DNA of 64,000 bases from contig NC_085924.1 in NCBI RefSeq assembly GCF_035222485.1, positions 1,116,001 through 1,180,000 on the forward strand. Reading direction: 5' to 3'. Source of the stretch: Podospora pseudoanserina (Eukaryota; Ascomycota; Sordariomycetes; Sordariales; Podosporaceae). Of the stretch, positions 1 through 10,328 are shown piece after piece. The translations under genes and the position numbers were made by a program. The stretch's first letter is position 1; the number at the start of each line of letters is the position of its first letter. The notes beneath the pieces are model-generated. The model saw only the letters and a program-made list of their open reading frames with translations. It was not told where the DNA came from and did not search any database.

Positions 1-291
1 GCGGATGTGGTACCAGGCGAAGATGATATAGAGGCGTGTTATAACCATGGACAGCCCCTTTCGTAAGCGAGCCCTTGCCAATCTGTTGTCGGGCGGGTTT
101 GGGGGACGGCGAAGATGCAAGATGTGGATGGTCTTCAAGTTGCTATCATCGCCCCATTGGTATGACAGAGCTTCGTATGCAGTCTTGATGTCGGGTGGTC
201 TTATTTCCAAGACGCATCTGATTTCGTCGTCAAATTCTGCGGGAAGTAGTTGGGCGACGCGGAATTCTTCTCCACGCAGAGTTTGATACAT
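1..291 (-). CDS. HET-domain protein, N-terminal part, cut by window edge
   Basis: The minus strand is open from an ATG at 291 to the first base of the window (97 codons, no stop), so only the N-terminus is visible. It contains the HET-domain start signature ALSYQWGD at about residues 41-48, preceded by a conserved stretch ending KTAYE. HET proteins act in fungal non-self recognition and programmed cell death after incompatible hyphal fusion; this role is known for the family and not shown here. The gene faces away from a second HET gene starting at 655, with 363 bp between them. The last visible residues drift from the HET consensus, so a splice site may lie between about 60 and 140 and the translation there is less certain. 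Confidence 0.72.
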   Translation of the reverse strand, partial: MYQTLRGEEFRVAQLLPAEFDDEIRCVLEIRPPDIKTAYEALSYQWGDDSNLKTIHILHLRRPPNPPDNRLARARLRKGLSMVITRLYIIFAWYHIR

Positions 292-654
292 GGCAATCGG
301 GTGACACGGTTTGTCGCTCGAGTCGGCGGGTCAAAGGTTCGAATCGAGGTGGTGATTCGGGAACATCTTGTTCGAGGAAATGCAAAGTTCTGACGTTGAG
401 GCTTAATAAGTCATTAACGACACAGAAAAAACAACGAGGCTCGCTGTCCAGGAGTTACCCTCGGCTGTGGCGGTGGCAGAGCTCTCTTGGCGACTGCACG
501 TTTCAGGGGACCGGACGCTGCAGGGAAGTGCTCAGTCCAGCCTTGCGGTCTGCCTGGCCCAGAGAATGATCAACCTTGACTCACACATAAATCTATGTCA
601 TTCGCCTGCGTTTATTTAGGTACCTATTGCAGATGAGAGAGTTATATCGCCAAA
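292..654. promoter_or_regulatory. Shared intergenic region of two divergent HET genes
   Basis: This 363 bp stretch separates the two divergent start codons and must hold both promoters. It has a T-arm-like GGTTCGAATC near 335 but no cloverleaf around it. An AGGTACCT palindrome lies near 618. No clear TATA box was seen. Confidence 0.5.
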
Positions 655-3210
655 ATGCCCGTCACAAACCTTCGCAACCCCCTAAAACGAGGCAAGGACC
701 CTGAGCCACGAGAACCGGAGCACAGCGACCCCGAGTCACCAGAACGCAGCCCGACGGGACAGAAGAGGCCAAGACACGACCCAACCTCACCTCTCTGCGC
801 AGAATGTCAAGCCTTCGACCTCGACAACTACTTCGACAAAGCCCCTTCAGTTCTTGAAGCATGGCGTAATGGAGAGTTGAAAGCTGGGGTGAAACCCCGC
901 AGCACCCCGGTTCGAGCAAAGGATGGGTCTTGGTACTTTGAAGACGCAGTACCTATCCATTACTTCAAAGACCGACTGAAGCCAGACACAAAGTGCCCTT
1001 TATGCCAGTTCTTCCGGCAAATGAGGGTGCAGCCAGACAAGCACGAAAAGTACAAGCTGCTTGCTCTCCCTAGCAGCGAGAGCTGGCTGTTTCAAATTGA
1101 CCTGTTAAAGGAATGGAAGGAGATGTGGGATAAGCTTCAAGATTCGGTCTTTATGATTGTTGTTCCTGACTTGGAGTGGCTGCCGCCGATGGGGCATGAG
1201 CATACTTGGATTGAGAAAGAGGTTCCCTCGGTGGGAATGATATGTCGGTTGCAAGCTGACGAGGCGCCTGAAGAGTTGATGCGTCCAAGGGAGTTGCGAA
1301 ACGAGGTGGATTTAGGTCTCGTGCGAGACTGGCTGGATAAATGCATGAAGAAACATGGGAACGCTTGTAGGAGCAGGACTTCAGATGATGTTGTTGAACG
1401 CGGCTTCAGGGTGATTGACTGCGAAGCGGACCCTCCCACGGTAGAAGTCCAACCGTGGGGGGTTCCCTACGCCGCGTTGAGCTACGTGTGGGGAACAAGC
1501 CCTGAGGATCAAGTTGAATGGCCAAGGACCGTCCTGGATGCCGTTGGTGCAACGAAGGATATCGGACTGCGATACCTTTGGGTCGACAGGCTGTGCATCA
1601 ACCAGTCAGACGGTGATGAAAAGGCCTATCTGGTCTCCAAAATGGCAGCCATCTATGAGGCAGCTGAAGTAACCATTGTCGCCGCGGCCGGCAACGGTGC
1701 CGGTCACGGTCTTCCGGGTATTAGGGACACCCCCCGAAGACCACAGCCACACTACACTCTTGACAGCGGGAACGTTCTTATCTCGACTCTTCGAGATCCG
1801 CGCCGTGACATTCTCGAATCAAGCCACTGGACGCGAGGCTGGACATACCAGGAAGGTATCCTCTCCAACAGACGCATCGTCTTTACCGAACATCAAGTCT
1901 ACTGGGAATGTCGAAACATGGCTGCTCAAGAGAGTATCGACACTAAGCTCTTTCACAGATTCTCACAAGTTGAAGAGTTTACCGACGATGACGGGGCGGC
2001 CAATAGCAAAGTTCTCTGGAAAGAGCGGGAAGATGAAGAGCTTGTCATGGCCGACTTCATGCTAGGTGGGATCTTCAAAGGTGACGCTTCGAGCGGAGGC
2101 CCATTCTGCAGCGCCGAAGGTTCCGTCCATACCGGGGGGGACGATCCATACCGTCTGGACTATGGCTTCCCGTCGCACCTCAGCGCCACCCTCCGTGCGC
2201 AACTCCGCGGACTTAACGAGCACATTCGGGCGTACTCCCACCGGAGGTTGACCCACGGTACAGATTCCCTGCCAGCGTTTTTGGGAATCACCAGCATGTA
2301 CAGACGCTTCCCTGAGCTTTACTTCCTCCACGGCCTGCCTCTCTACCTCGACGGCAGTGTCCCAGCCTGTTCCACCACGCAAGTTACTTTTGCCATGTCA
2401 GCGAGCGGATGGTATCACCGGAGCAGTATACAGCCAGAAACAACATTCATCTCAGAGCCTTGCTCTCGAAGGCCACACCTTCCGTCATGGACCTGGGCAG
2501 GATGGGAGGGGCCTGTTTCCTGGCGGGCTCCTCCCGCTATCGAGCACTGCTCCAACATGACGGACATAATTGACGCCATCTCGGTGAAGCAGCCCCCGCA
2601 TCCCCTCTGGGTAGCGGAATTTCACGTCTTCAACTCGGCGCCTTTAGCAGAGAATAACATGCCTGCAAGAACGGTGAGGCTGAGGGAATGCCATTCTGGT
2701 GAAGCTCTCGATGCAGAACAGCCAGATGCGATTGTGCTCCAAAATCCGTATGTGCTGAAGTATTCCACACGACATCCAGTTAGCGAAAGCAAGAAGAAAT
2801 GGGATTGGACAGCCAGGGCGGGCAGGGTGGGCAGCAGGTCAGTTCAGTCTGACCAGAATGTTCCGTGGGATACGAAACAGTATCGGATTGCTGGGAGGTT
2901 GTCCTTTGTTGCTATGAGTGTGGAAATGACGGAGGAGGAGTGGACAAAAAAGCACTTTGACGGGGAGCTGGTGAGTGTTTTGATGTATGCGACGAGGTGG
3001 AATCCTGAAGAGCAGAGTGGCCATGGAGGGGCGCATTTCATGACGTTGAGAAAAGTGAGGAGTTTCAGGGGTCGTACTTCGATTTGGGAGAGGGTCGGGG
3101 TGCTTTACTTGGTGATTCCCAAGGTCTCGCTGGACAAGTGTGTGAGGGGGGATGACTTGTTAAAGCAGGCTCCGGTGGAGAGACGGGAGATGACTGTTAT
3201 TATCGAGTGA
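655..3210 (+). CDS. HET-domain heterokaryon-incompatibility protein
   Basis: Single exon of 851 residues. The N-terminus is charged and low in complexity (Pro, Arg and Glu rich) and then has a CAECQ and CPLCQFF pair (CxxC x2) typical of fungal HET proteins. The HET domain spans about residues 268-420 and shows the three family blocks: AALSYVWG at about 273, LWVDRLCINQ, and GWTYQEGILS. The long C-terminal part (about 430-851) carries W-rich motifs such as SWTWAGW that usually follow HET domains in this architecture. The family role is allorecognition with cell death in fused incompatible cells, but many HET paralogues have no known partner. No NACHT, WD or ankyrin repeats are present, so it is a HET-only protein. 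Start at 655 is the first ATG and has a good context (AAAATG). Confidence 0.9.
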   Translation: MPVTNLRNPLKRGKDPEPREPEHSDPESPERSPTGQKRPRHDPTSPLCAECQAFDLDNYFDKAPSVLEAWRNGELKAGVKPRSTPVRAKDGSWYFEDAVPIHYFKDRLKPDTKCPLCQFFRQMRVQPDKHEKYKLLALPSSESWLFQIDLLKEWKEMWDKLQDSVFMIVVPDLEWLPPMGHEHTWIEKEVPSVGMICRLQADEAPEELMRPRELRNEVDLGLVRDWLDKCMKKHGNACRSRTSDDVVERGFRVIDCEADPPTVEVQPWGVPYAALSYVWGTSPEDQVEWPRTVLDAVGATKDIGLRYLWVDRLCINQSDGDEKAYLVSKMAAIYEAAEVTIVAAAGNGAGHGLPGIRDTPRRPQPHYTLDSGNVLISTLRDPRRDILESSHWTRGWTYQEGILSNRRIVFTEHQVYWECRNMAAQESIDTKLFHRFSQVEEFTDDDGAANSKVLWKEREDEELVMADFMLGGIFKGDASSGGPFCSAEGSVHTGGDDPYRLDYGFPSHLSATLRAQLRGLNEHIRAYSHRRLTHGTDSLPAFLGITSMYRRFPELYFLHGLPLYLDGSVPACSTTQVTFAMSASGWYHRSSIQPETTFISEPCSRRPHLPSWTWAGWEGPVSWRAPPAIEHCSNMTDIIDAISVKQPPHPLWVAEFHVFNSAPLAENNMPARTVRLRECHSGEALDAEQPDAIVLQNPYVLKYSTRHPVSESKKKWDWTARAGRVGSRSVQSDQNVPWDTKQYRIAGRLSFVAMSVEMTEEEWTKKHFDGELVSVLMYATRWNPEEQSGHGGAHFMTLRKVRSFRGRTSIWERVGVLYLVIPKVSLDKCVRGDDLLKQAPVERREMTVIIE

Positions 3211-3601
3211 GCATCAAGGGCACATTGAGCCTTAGGCGAGGCAGGTGTCGACATGTGAATATCGTGCTGAGGAGAAGCATTTGCTGTTTTCAGACTCGTT
3301 CCAAGGTTGCTCTTTAGTGTGGAGTTGATAGATGTTTGCCGTGCAACGGCATGTCACTCCCTCACGATGATTGGCCCACAGTTCAGATCTCGGCGGGATC
3401 CACTTTGTGAAGGGGATATTAGAAATGTTTTCTTTTCTCCCACGGAACTATTACTTGGCATGCCACTGAATCTTCCAAATTGTTTACATTTTGTTCAACA
3501 TTTACAATTCTCTTATGAAATTTCCCTGGATCCTGAAGAGAGGGCTCATTCCGGCCACCCGACTCAGATTCACAGGGCACATGCAAACAATAGTTCGAAA
3601 C
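3211..3601. other. Intergenic, no gene seen
   Basis: Contains the 3' region of the HET gene and the arsH promoter. An upstream ATG in frame with arsH lies at 3491, but the residues between it and 3602 do not look like the family, so I treat them as leader. Confidence 0.5.
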
Positions 3602-4575
3602 ATGGGAGACCTGAACAACACAGAGGCGATGAGGGAGCATGTGAAGCCAGCCCATGACTCCACGTACGAGTTCAAATCCTTTGCAATCCGTCCCTGCGAT
3701 GAAGACCAGGACATACGCAAGCGGTACCGTCCGTTCCTTTTGAGCGATGAAATCTCCGAATCAGATTGGGTGTCGAAGCTCGAATTGGCCACAGCGGCGA
3801 AAATGGTCGACACTGAGCTGCTCGTCCAAAATAAGGACAGGCTAAAGATCCTCGTGCTCTACGGAAGTCTTCGGGCGCGGTCAGTTACTTTTTTTTTACA
3901 AGAGTCTACCGATGGATACGCATTAGCTGACAATTACAAGATCATTCTCCAAGCTTCTTGCGTACGAGGCATCACGCATTCTCTTCCGCCTCGGCTGTGA
4001 TGTAAGAGTGTACGATCCAGCAGGTCTCCCAGTCAAGGATGATGAGCAGCACGACCATCCCAAAGTGCGTGAGCTTCGGGAGCTTAGCAAGTGGAGTGAC
4101 GGGCATGTCTGGATCAGTCCCGAACAACACGGGAACTTAGTACGACTCCTCCCACAAAGATTCTGGGTAAATTTTTTGGCTGACTCTTGCATAGACCGCC
4201 GTCTTCAAGAACCAGATCGACTGGATCCCACTCTCAACCGGCTCTGTCCGACCCACTCAGGGGAGGACCCTGGCTATTGCGCAGGTCAATGGCGGTTCCC
4301 AGTCGTTCAATGCCGTCAACTCTCTGCGTATTCTGGGCCGTTGGATGAGAATGTTTACCATTCCAAACCAGAGTTCCATCCCGCAAGCATGGACGCACTT
4401 TACGGATGCCAATGATCCTGTGGATGGAGGAAACCGACTGAAGCTAAGCTCCAACAGGGATAGGCTGGTGGATTGCATGGAGGAGCTGGTCAAGTACACC
4501 ATTGTTATGCGGCCACACTTTGATCTCTTTGGGGACCGGTTTAGCGAGAGGGAAGAGGCAAAGGTTAAAAAGTGA
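3602..4575 (+). CDS. arsH: ArsH-type NADPH-dependent FMN reductase
   Basis: Three exons: 3602-3879, 3941-4139 and 4195-4575, with introns of 61 and 55 bp, give 285 residues. Joined exons restore the family sequence without a break: [14 protein letters not shown] (flavodoxin-like FMN phosphate loop G-S-L-R-x-R-S), [15 protein letters not shown], the NPAG-like [42 protein letters not shown] and [13 protein letters not shown]. ArsH enzymes use NADPH and FMN to reduce quinones and metal oxyanions or to oxidise trivalent organoarsenicals; they give resistance to arsenicals and oxidative stress in the cytosol. No arsenite pump, arsenate reductase or arsM methyltransferase lies nearby in this window, so the gene stands alone. 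The start at 3602 was chosen because [10 protein letters not shown] is where the homologous sequence begins. Confidence 0.9.
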
Positions 4576-5081
4576 ACAACGCCCTTTGCGGTTTGATATG
4601 TCTTGTTGGGAACTACCTAGGTACGTATCAGAACAACCAAAAGTGATGCAGGTAGCTAAACTCAGGAGGACCCGACGGTTTAGACTTGAGCCGTCTTTCT
4701 GTGCCACAGCAATCACTCACCAAAGACTGTAAATACTGGCGGTTGTTGCTTAATGTCCTGACCCAACCTTACATCTCCCCAATTCACTGACCACTTGTTT
4801 AGCGACCCGATCAGCGTTACCACTGTCTCATCCCCAGGCCTTCCCCATCTCGTCTACCTACACTGGGCTCTTCTTATGTTGGTTTGGCTGGAATCTCTTC
4901 TTCCGAGCGTTAACTTTGTTCCCGCCGCCGGCTTGCTCTGTCTGGTTTTTTACTGACTGGTCCTCGGGTTTGCGCTCCTTGACAGGTCCACCTACCTGTG
5001 TTCACAACGATAGCAGTGCCACCAACACTGTTGCCGTCCCCAGATATTCCAGCACGACTGAAGTTGTCCACAGTTCTAGCT
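4576..5081. other. Intergenic, no gene seen
   Basis: About 500 bp between arsH and the tail of the small-Cys-protein array. Only short, biased reading frames occur on either strand. Confidence 0.5.
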
Positions 5082-5469
5082 CTAAGGCGAAAAGTTCATA
5101 AGTTCCTGAGCAGTATCCTGGCCCATTGCCACTCGCTCCAATGCAGCTAGCCACTCCTCGAGATTATTCTTCAGACCTTTGTCCGTTTTAATATTCCCGC
5201 AGCTGAAAGCGTCCCGATGAGGACCTAGAAATGATTTGAATGGATATTTTCTCTCATGGCGTTTAAAGGGTCCATGGTCGGCGATGTCCCTTGCGAAGTA
5301 AGGTTCTCGAGTATTAGGTTGAGGGACCAATGAGTTTGAACCGGGGCATACAACGTACCTGACACATCGGGCAACGATTTATTGATTCGCCGTAGGTAGA
5401 GCAATACCCTTTAGCTTTACACTTGGCATAATCCTGCCCGGTATTGGCGCACTGACAGCGGTAGGGCAT
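5082..5469 (-). pseudogene. Small Cys-module protein, copy 1 (intron lost, frame offset)
   Basis: From ATG 5469 the frame gives a 51-residue product with the full Cys module (Cys at residues 5, 7, 17, 23, 33 and 36, the last pair as CPMCQ), then VRC and a stop at 5314. Where copies 2-4 have an intron after this CxxC-Q/R, this copy reads on: GTA CGT TGT aligns with the first codons of exon 2 in copy 3 (Val-x-Cys). That looks like precise intron loss. The second module continues in another frame from about 5330 to 5082, with YFARDIADHG, then SCGNIKTDKG and NNLEEWLAALERVA, which resembles the C-terminal part of copies 4 and 5. The two halves are one base out of register, and no splice pair I could find joins them in frame. 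Either it makes only the 51-residue peptide or it is decaying. Confidence 0.5.
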
Positions 5470-5923
5470 ATCGGCGTTGTGGTATTGGATGCTTCCGGTG
5501 TCTATTTTGAAGTGATGGTGATGGAAAAGGCTGCGGGTGTTGGACTTGCCTTGAATTAAATAGTAGAAAGACAATAGCACGTGTTATCGCTGATGACAGC
5601 ATCAGAGACAAGCGAGACGTTCTGAAACAGGCCTCACGGTGGTCGTAAGGGAATTTCATGGCGTATGACCATGGCTTACTTCGGATTAACTCACCAGATT
5701 GGTAATCGATGGGATGGAAAGGTTTCAGTGTTGAAAACTAAGCTGAGAAGTTGTCAACCGTGGTAAGCAGTGGGGGACTGACTTTTATCACGCCTGTGTG
5801 GGGTCACAATAACTTTTCCTTTAGCTCTCTAAGCCTTTGCTTTACCACATTACAGGCCCATATTACTCTGCTTCCTATATCATCCTCTTCCTCCAGCCCT
5901 TTGCTATGATCACCGGTGATGCC

Positions 5924-6608
5924 TTAGGCTTTCTTACTGTCTCCGGCTCTCTCATCAAGGCTGCCCAATGTCATCGCACCCATGGCCTTCTCAACCTCCT
6001 CAGAGCTATCAAGCTTGTTGTCATTGCCAGCAGTCTTCTCCTCACTGTCAGTGGTCCCATCAGGGTTGTTTGTCTTGGGAGGACTATCAGGGTGGTAGAA
6101 GCTCGTCTCCTCAGTCGCCACCGACATCAGTGAATCCAAGTATTCCTCTTGCTTCCTCTCCAGGTTCTCTTTGTAGCTGATGTCGGGGCGGCTCTACTGC
6201 TTCTCATCATGCCAATTGTACTGAGGAAAACCACAACCAGTGTCTTTGGCGCGCTGAAGCGGGCGGGTGCGGGGAACAAAGTTATCCTGCTTTCCCCAGG
6301 CCCGGTGGATGCTCATACCAGGTGGAAGAATGTCGGTTGGATAGTCCTCCTCTTCGGTGCCGGGGGTGGGTTCAAAGGAATTGGATGGTACGGATGGAAT
6401 GTCGTATTTATTCTCGAGGAGGATGGGGCCACAGTTGGCGACCTATTGGAAGTCTTGTCAGCGTCGTGTTCTTCGGGTCGTGGAAGACCAGACATACCCG
6501 GCAGTGGTGACAGCGGTTGAGGCAGAAGTGTGCTCCGACGCAGGTCTCCTGAGCTTTGCAATGCCTCCATTGCCCGAGGGCACGGCATTGACAACGATAT
6601 CCCGACAT
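5924..6608 (-). CDS. Small Cys-module protein, copy 2
   Basis: Proposed exons 6608-6498, 6442-6222 and 6176-5924 encode 194 residues. Exon 1 carries the Cys module (CQC, then HC, TC, FC and CHHCR). Intron 1 (GTATGT, 55 bp, ending CAATAG) is phase 0 and exon 2 opens VANCG. Exon 2 is acidic and proline rich. Reading straight on meets an in-frame TAG at 6196-6194; a 45 bp intron (6221-6177, GTACAA to ATCAG) removes it and keeps frame. Support for this intron: after it the sequence YKENLERKQEEY through TSFYHP aligns residue by residue with copy 3, which has YPNNDSLEQRQ through TSFYHP with nothing in between. The C-terminal 40 residues are acidic (EEKTAGND, SSEEVEKAM). If the short intron is retained the product stops at 119 residues. 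Function unknown. Confidence 0.6.
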
Positions 6609-7155
6609 TTTGTCAGAACTTGTCAGTGGAGGATGTGTGAAAGAAATTGAAGATGATGGCCGACTTTGTTTCAGTCCATGGGGTCGAAAAAGGAGCTGAG
6701 AATCTGACAGTGTGATTCGGGACAAGGTTGGCATCAGATAACAACAACAAAAAGTATCTGTCGACTTGGGAGTCGCCTGCAAAACAAGGCTTCACAGCGG
6801 CAGACGGTAGCTCTCCCTGCCTGATAGCAGAACCTCACCGCGGGGTCTGCTTGGGTGTAGGCTGTTGTGGGTTCGAAAAGTAACTCGAACCAATGAGCGT
6901 GCCATAGCTCAGGTTGACTCTGAAAAGCAGCAGTCCCAAGGCAGCAGCAGGGTCTGAAGACGTCTGCTGGCGTGCCCAAGGTGCACGTGCCCCTGGCATA
7001 CCAGTCAACAGGGCAGAGCAAGTTGATCACAGCTTAGGTGAAATGTTCCCAAAATGTCTCCAAATAAACTACATTTTCTGTGTTCTCAACTACCTAACCG
7101 CGTGCCCAGGACCTGTTTGGCATTCAACCTATCTGGCTCGTTGCCCTCCTCCAAA

Positions 7156-7637
7156 TTACTTCTTCTGGTTCTGGTACGGGTGATAAAAGCTCGTTTTGCC
7201 CTTGTACCCATCCATTATATAGTCAGCATAAGCCTGCCTCTGCTCCAGGCTGTCATTGTTGGGATATGAAACACCGAGCAAGCTCTGGTGGCTTCCGTTG
7301 GGAACAATGTCCCCTTAAGTTGTCCCGTGAGCCTGTCCGCCGCTATTACTGCCTTGGGCTGCGAGGTATGGCGACCAGGACGAGGTGTTACTGGCATGCG
7401 TGTTATTGGCATGGTTGGTGATAGTGTAGACCGGTTGCTGAGTTTGGTGAGACGACGGGGCGACATGACAGGTAACCTATTGTTGGGAGAATTAGCACCA
7501 GCTCACTTGGAGACCTTTCAGGACAGCTTGTAGTTAATTACCTGGCACATCCCACACAAACTGGACGTATTGTGCCATTGCTGGCATTGCCGGGCTCTGC
7601 AGGAGCTGGGGCTTGCGCGGCATTTACAGGTAGGCAT
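7156..7637 (-). CDS. Small Cys-module protein, copy 3
   Basis: Exon 1 (7637-7542, 32 residues) is the most compact Cys module: CKC, SC, QC and CGMCQ. A phase-0 intron (GTAATT, branch-like GCTAAT, ending CAATAG) leads to exon 2 at 7476, opening VTCH. The frame runs to a stop at 7156 and ends with LEQRQAYADY, then KTSFYHP and QNQKK, clearly homologous to copy 2. A TAA at 7317-7315 lies in frame between. A 78 bp intron (7391-7314, GTAACA to TTAAG) would remove the stop and keep frame, giving 112 residues; its AAG acceptor is a minority type in fungi, so a true nonsense change is the alternative. Central residues are Ser, Asn and Gln rich. Function unknown. Confidence 0.5.
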
Positions 7638-8155
7638 TTTGATAGCCGTGCTTCGGGGTTTAAAGCGTGTTGGATTTATCGCTTGTGTCGAGCCCAACGG
7701 TAGAAGCTGTGGAGGTTGATGGCTTGCTGAAACAACCAGAGAAAGTTGTCTGCTCGGTGCCATTATATCTTAGTTCCACCATAGTAATCTGAATCACTAT
7801 CTATTTTCAGTGACCACTGACAACTCATACTTAAGATACGCATGTGTTCATGTTGAGCCATGTGCAGTCCTTCGAGATAAACCTCGTTACCCTATCCTGA
7901 TCACAGCTACTCCCAACTGATTACTTATAAAATTCTGAATACACCAGACTTGCTTGTGGAGCCAGGATGTGCAGCTTTAAGCCTACCAGTCATAAGTTAT
8001 AAGAAAGAGGATCACGCGTGAAAGAAAGTGTCATGAATCGTCAACGTAGAGAAGAAAAGCCAGTGTACAATCTTCATCAACACACCTCTGAAATAAACAC
8101 AATTCCATTCCCAAAGAAACCCCAGTGACCACTCTATCAAGACATCCGTGCACCT

Positions 8156-8694
8156 TCATTTCTTATCACCATCCTTCATTGCCAAGTCTCTCTGTCTTTC
8201 CGCTTCATGCTCTCTCATGGCCTGATCCAACCGCTCCACCACCTCGGATGCAGAGGCCTTTCCCAGCGCAATAGCTGCCATAGCCTCGATGTAGGATTGG
8301 AATCCAATCTGATAGTCCTGCGGTGCCCGCACCTTGACGAGGTTCACATGGCCGACCAGCATGTCACGGCTGTAGTTGGCGAATGGGGGTGACATTGCCC
8401 GATATCCATCAAATCCGCCTCTGGGAGAGACGGGTGACTTGTTGAACTGGCATCTGTTGTCCTGTGTAGCTGTTAGAAACGATTCTTATGTATTTTTCAA
8501 TAACATTACGTCGGATATAATAAAACCATTCAGGGTTGATCAAAAACGCGACATGATGGATGAAGCTGGATGGAATGGGCAGGTCATACGCGACACCCCT
8601 CACAATAGAGTTCTTTATCGTGCCAGACAGCACAGTTCAGCGACGACCGGCAGTTCGGCTTCAAGTCAACATTCTGGCACCGGCACAGTGGCAT
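8156..8694 (-). CDS. Small Cys-module protein, copy 4 (cleanest copy)
   Basis: Two exons, 8694-8590 (35 codons) and 8461-8156, separated by a 128 bp intron (GTATGA to CTACACAG with CTAAC branch), encode 136 residues with no lesion. The Cys module has CRC, NC, NC and CEGCR, and exon 2 begins DNRCQ, so seven Cys in total. The rest is a helical, charged segment: NYSRDML, QIGFQSYIEAMAAIALG, SEVVERLDQAM, ending in a Glu, Arg and Lys rich tail. The second module is only weakly similar to those of copies 2 and 3 but resembles copy 1 (EEWLAALERVA). This is the best reference for the family's gene structure. No signal peptide or membrane segment. Function unknown; zinc binding is a guess from Cys spacing. 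Confidence 0.68.
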
Positions 8695-9477
8695 GTTTTA
8701 TTCTGGTTCTGACGCGATAGATATGAGCTGCTGGTGATGGTGAACGGGGGCAGCCTGGTCATTATGGTATTGATGAGGAGATGTTGCCAATGCGCGAAAT
8801 TCGGGAGCCTCAGCGGTTAAGGCAGAGTCCTACTTCGATGCAGTTTCTGTCAGGCTGAGGAGGCAACATGGGCTGCACCGCCTCCCGCCAGGCGAATTGT
8901 GGGTGGCCTTTGCCTGTGTGTGACCAACCAATGCACGTGCAGCTGGACCTGTGCGCGCCTCTTTAATAAAAGCGGGAAGACAGGTAGTCCTGCCAAGGTG
9001 ATAAAACGTGGAGGCAGTTCGGTGAGGCTTGCTTACGAAAATAGTATATCTCACCAAAATGCACATTCAGGCTTGACTCTTGGGCTCAGACACGGCTACT
9101 ATGATGAGCTGTCATGAATCACAAAGGCGACAGGTCAATTACCAAAGGGTTGGGCAGTCAGGCTTAGCTGCGGCGGCAGGTGGGTAAATAGGTACCTCAT
9201 CATTCATCCTGGCAAAGTCCACGTTCATAAATGCAAAGGTCAGGTTGTTGAATATGGCTGCTTTTTAGAAACCAAGTCCATTTTCAAGTAGGTAAGGTAA
9301 GGCAATTTGTGCTGTAAGGGCATCCACAATATGCCCCCCTGGACCCCTGAATGGCTCTCTGACCCTATGCTGAACTCCACTCTTGTTCAACATTCCATAC
9401 ACCAATACCTAACTCACTCTACCTATTTTTGGCTTGAGTTTCCGTCGGATGTTCCTGCATCTTGGTTCGCGGGAGGT

Positions 9478-9717
9478 TTATCCTCCTGTCCCTTTGCCTG
9501 CTTTTTTGCCTCTCTTTTCGCCATCATCTTTGAACCTAGACGTTCGCCTTCTTTCTCCACTACCCACCCAATTTTCATGTGGACCAGTGCCACCAGTGCT
9601 ACCATCTGAACTGCCTCCGTTGTCTATGTTTCCCAACTTCCTAGACTTGTTGTGACGGACGAGAGGGACGTTGAAGTTGTGGTTAATGTTGAATCCTTGA
9701 CTTGGATGCAGTGTCAT
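9478..9717 (-). CDS. Possible small basic low-complexity protein
   Basis: The minus-strand frame from ATG 9717 encodes 79 residues rich in Asn, Gly, Ser, Lys and Arg (IDNGGSSDGSTGGTGP, then RRRTSRFKDDG and KKAGKGTGG). There is no recognisable domain and another frame over the same bases is equally open, so it may be a chance frame or one exon of an undetected gene. Confidence 0.2.
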   Translation of the reverse strand: MTLHPSQGFNINHNFNVPLVRHNKSRKLGNIDNGGSSDGSTGGTGPHENWVGSGERRRTSRFKDDGEKRGKKAGKGTGG

Positions 9718-10310
9718 GGGACTCAAAGAATATGGGGATCAGAGCCTATCCTCTCTATTTATCTACCATGCGAACAAAGGGTCGCTGTGGATTGGCCGGA
9801 AGTGATATTAAAATCTTGTTCTTTATTCGATCCTATCACACTTACGAGGACATCCCAAGGCCAGTGCCAACAGTATTTCGCAATCCATTTCAACCAAGTA
9901 TGTGTGCACCAATGAGCAAGATGGTAAGTGGGGTTTCTTCAAGGCTCCGATGTGCCTTTCATCGTGTGCGTTGTTCAACCGTTGACAAAAGCCAAGGCTG
10001 GTTGGAATGCACAAAGGAACGCTAGACTCAAAGCAACTGTTTGGTTGTCAGCAATCATCCCTGACTGCATGCTGAGATCCATGGTGGCGCCACTTGGTAT
10101 ACACCACCAACATCGAATGGAATGTTACATGTAGTGTTGGGGAGGAGGCCAGCCAGCTGCCACAGACTCACAGGACTTGCAGCTGTTTGAGATTCACTGC
10201 CCTAGCTTTGGAGAAATTGGGTCGTAGGTGCCTATAGATTTCATAGTAGAGCCAACTTGGTCAATGCCCTCTGAATACTCGCGGCTTGAGATGGCAGTTA
10301 GTACTAAACA

Positions 10311-10328
10311 TAGGTACCTAAGGTACCT
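10311..10328. repeat. AGGTACCT double palindrome
   Basis: The 18-mer TAGGTACCTAAGGTACCT is two AGGTACCT palindromes separated by one A. The identical 18-mer occurs at 24487-24504. Single AGGTACCT units occur near 618 and 9191. Confidence 0.75.

Noticed and set aside
325-350. GGTTCGAATC resembling a tRNA T-arm
   Set aside because: The flanking bases do not form a T stem, and no acceptor stem, D-arm or anticodon arm can be drawn around it.
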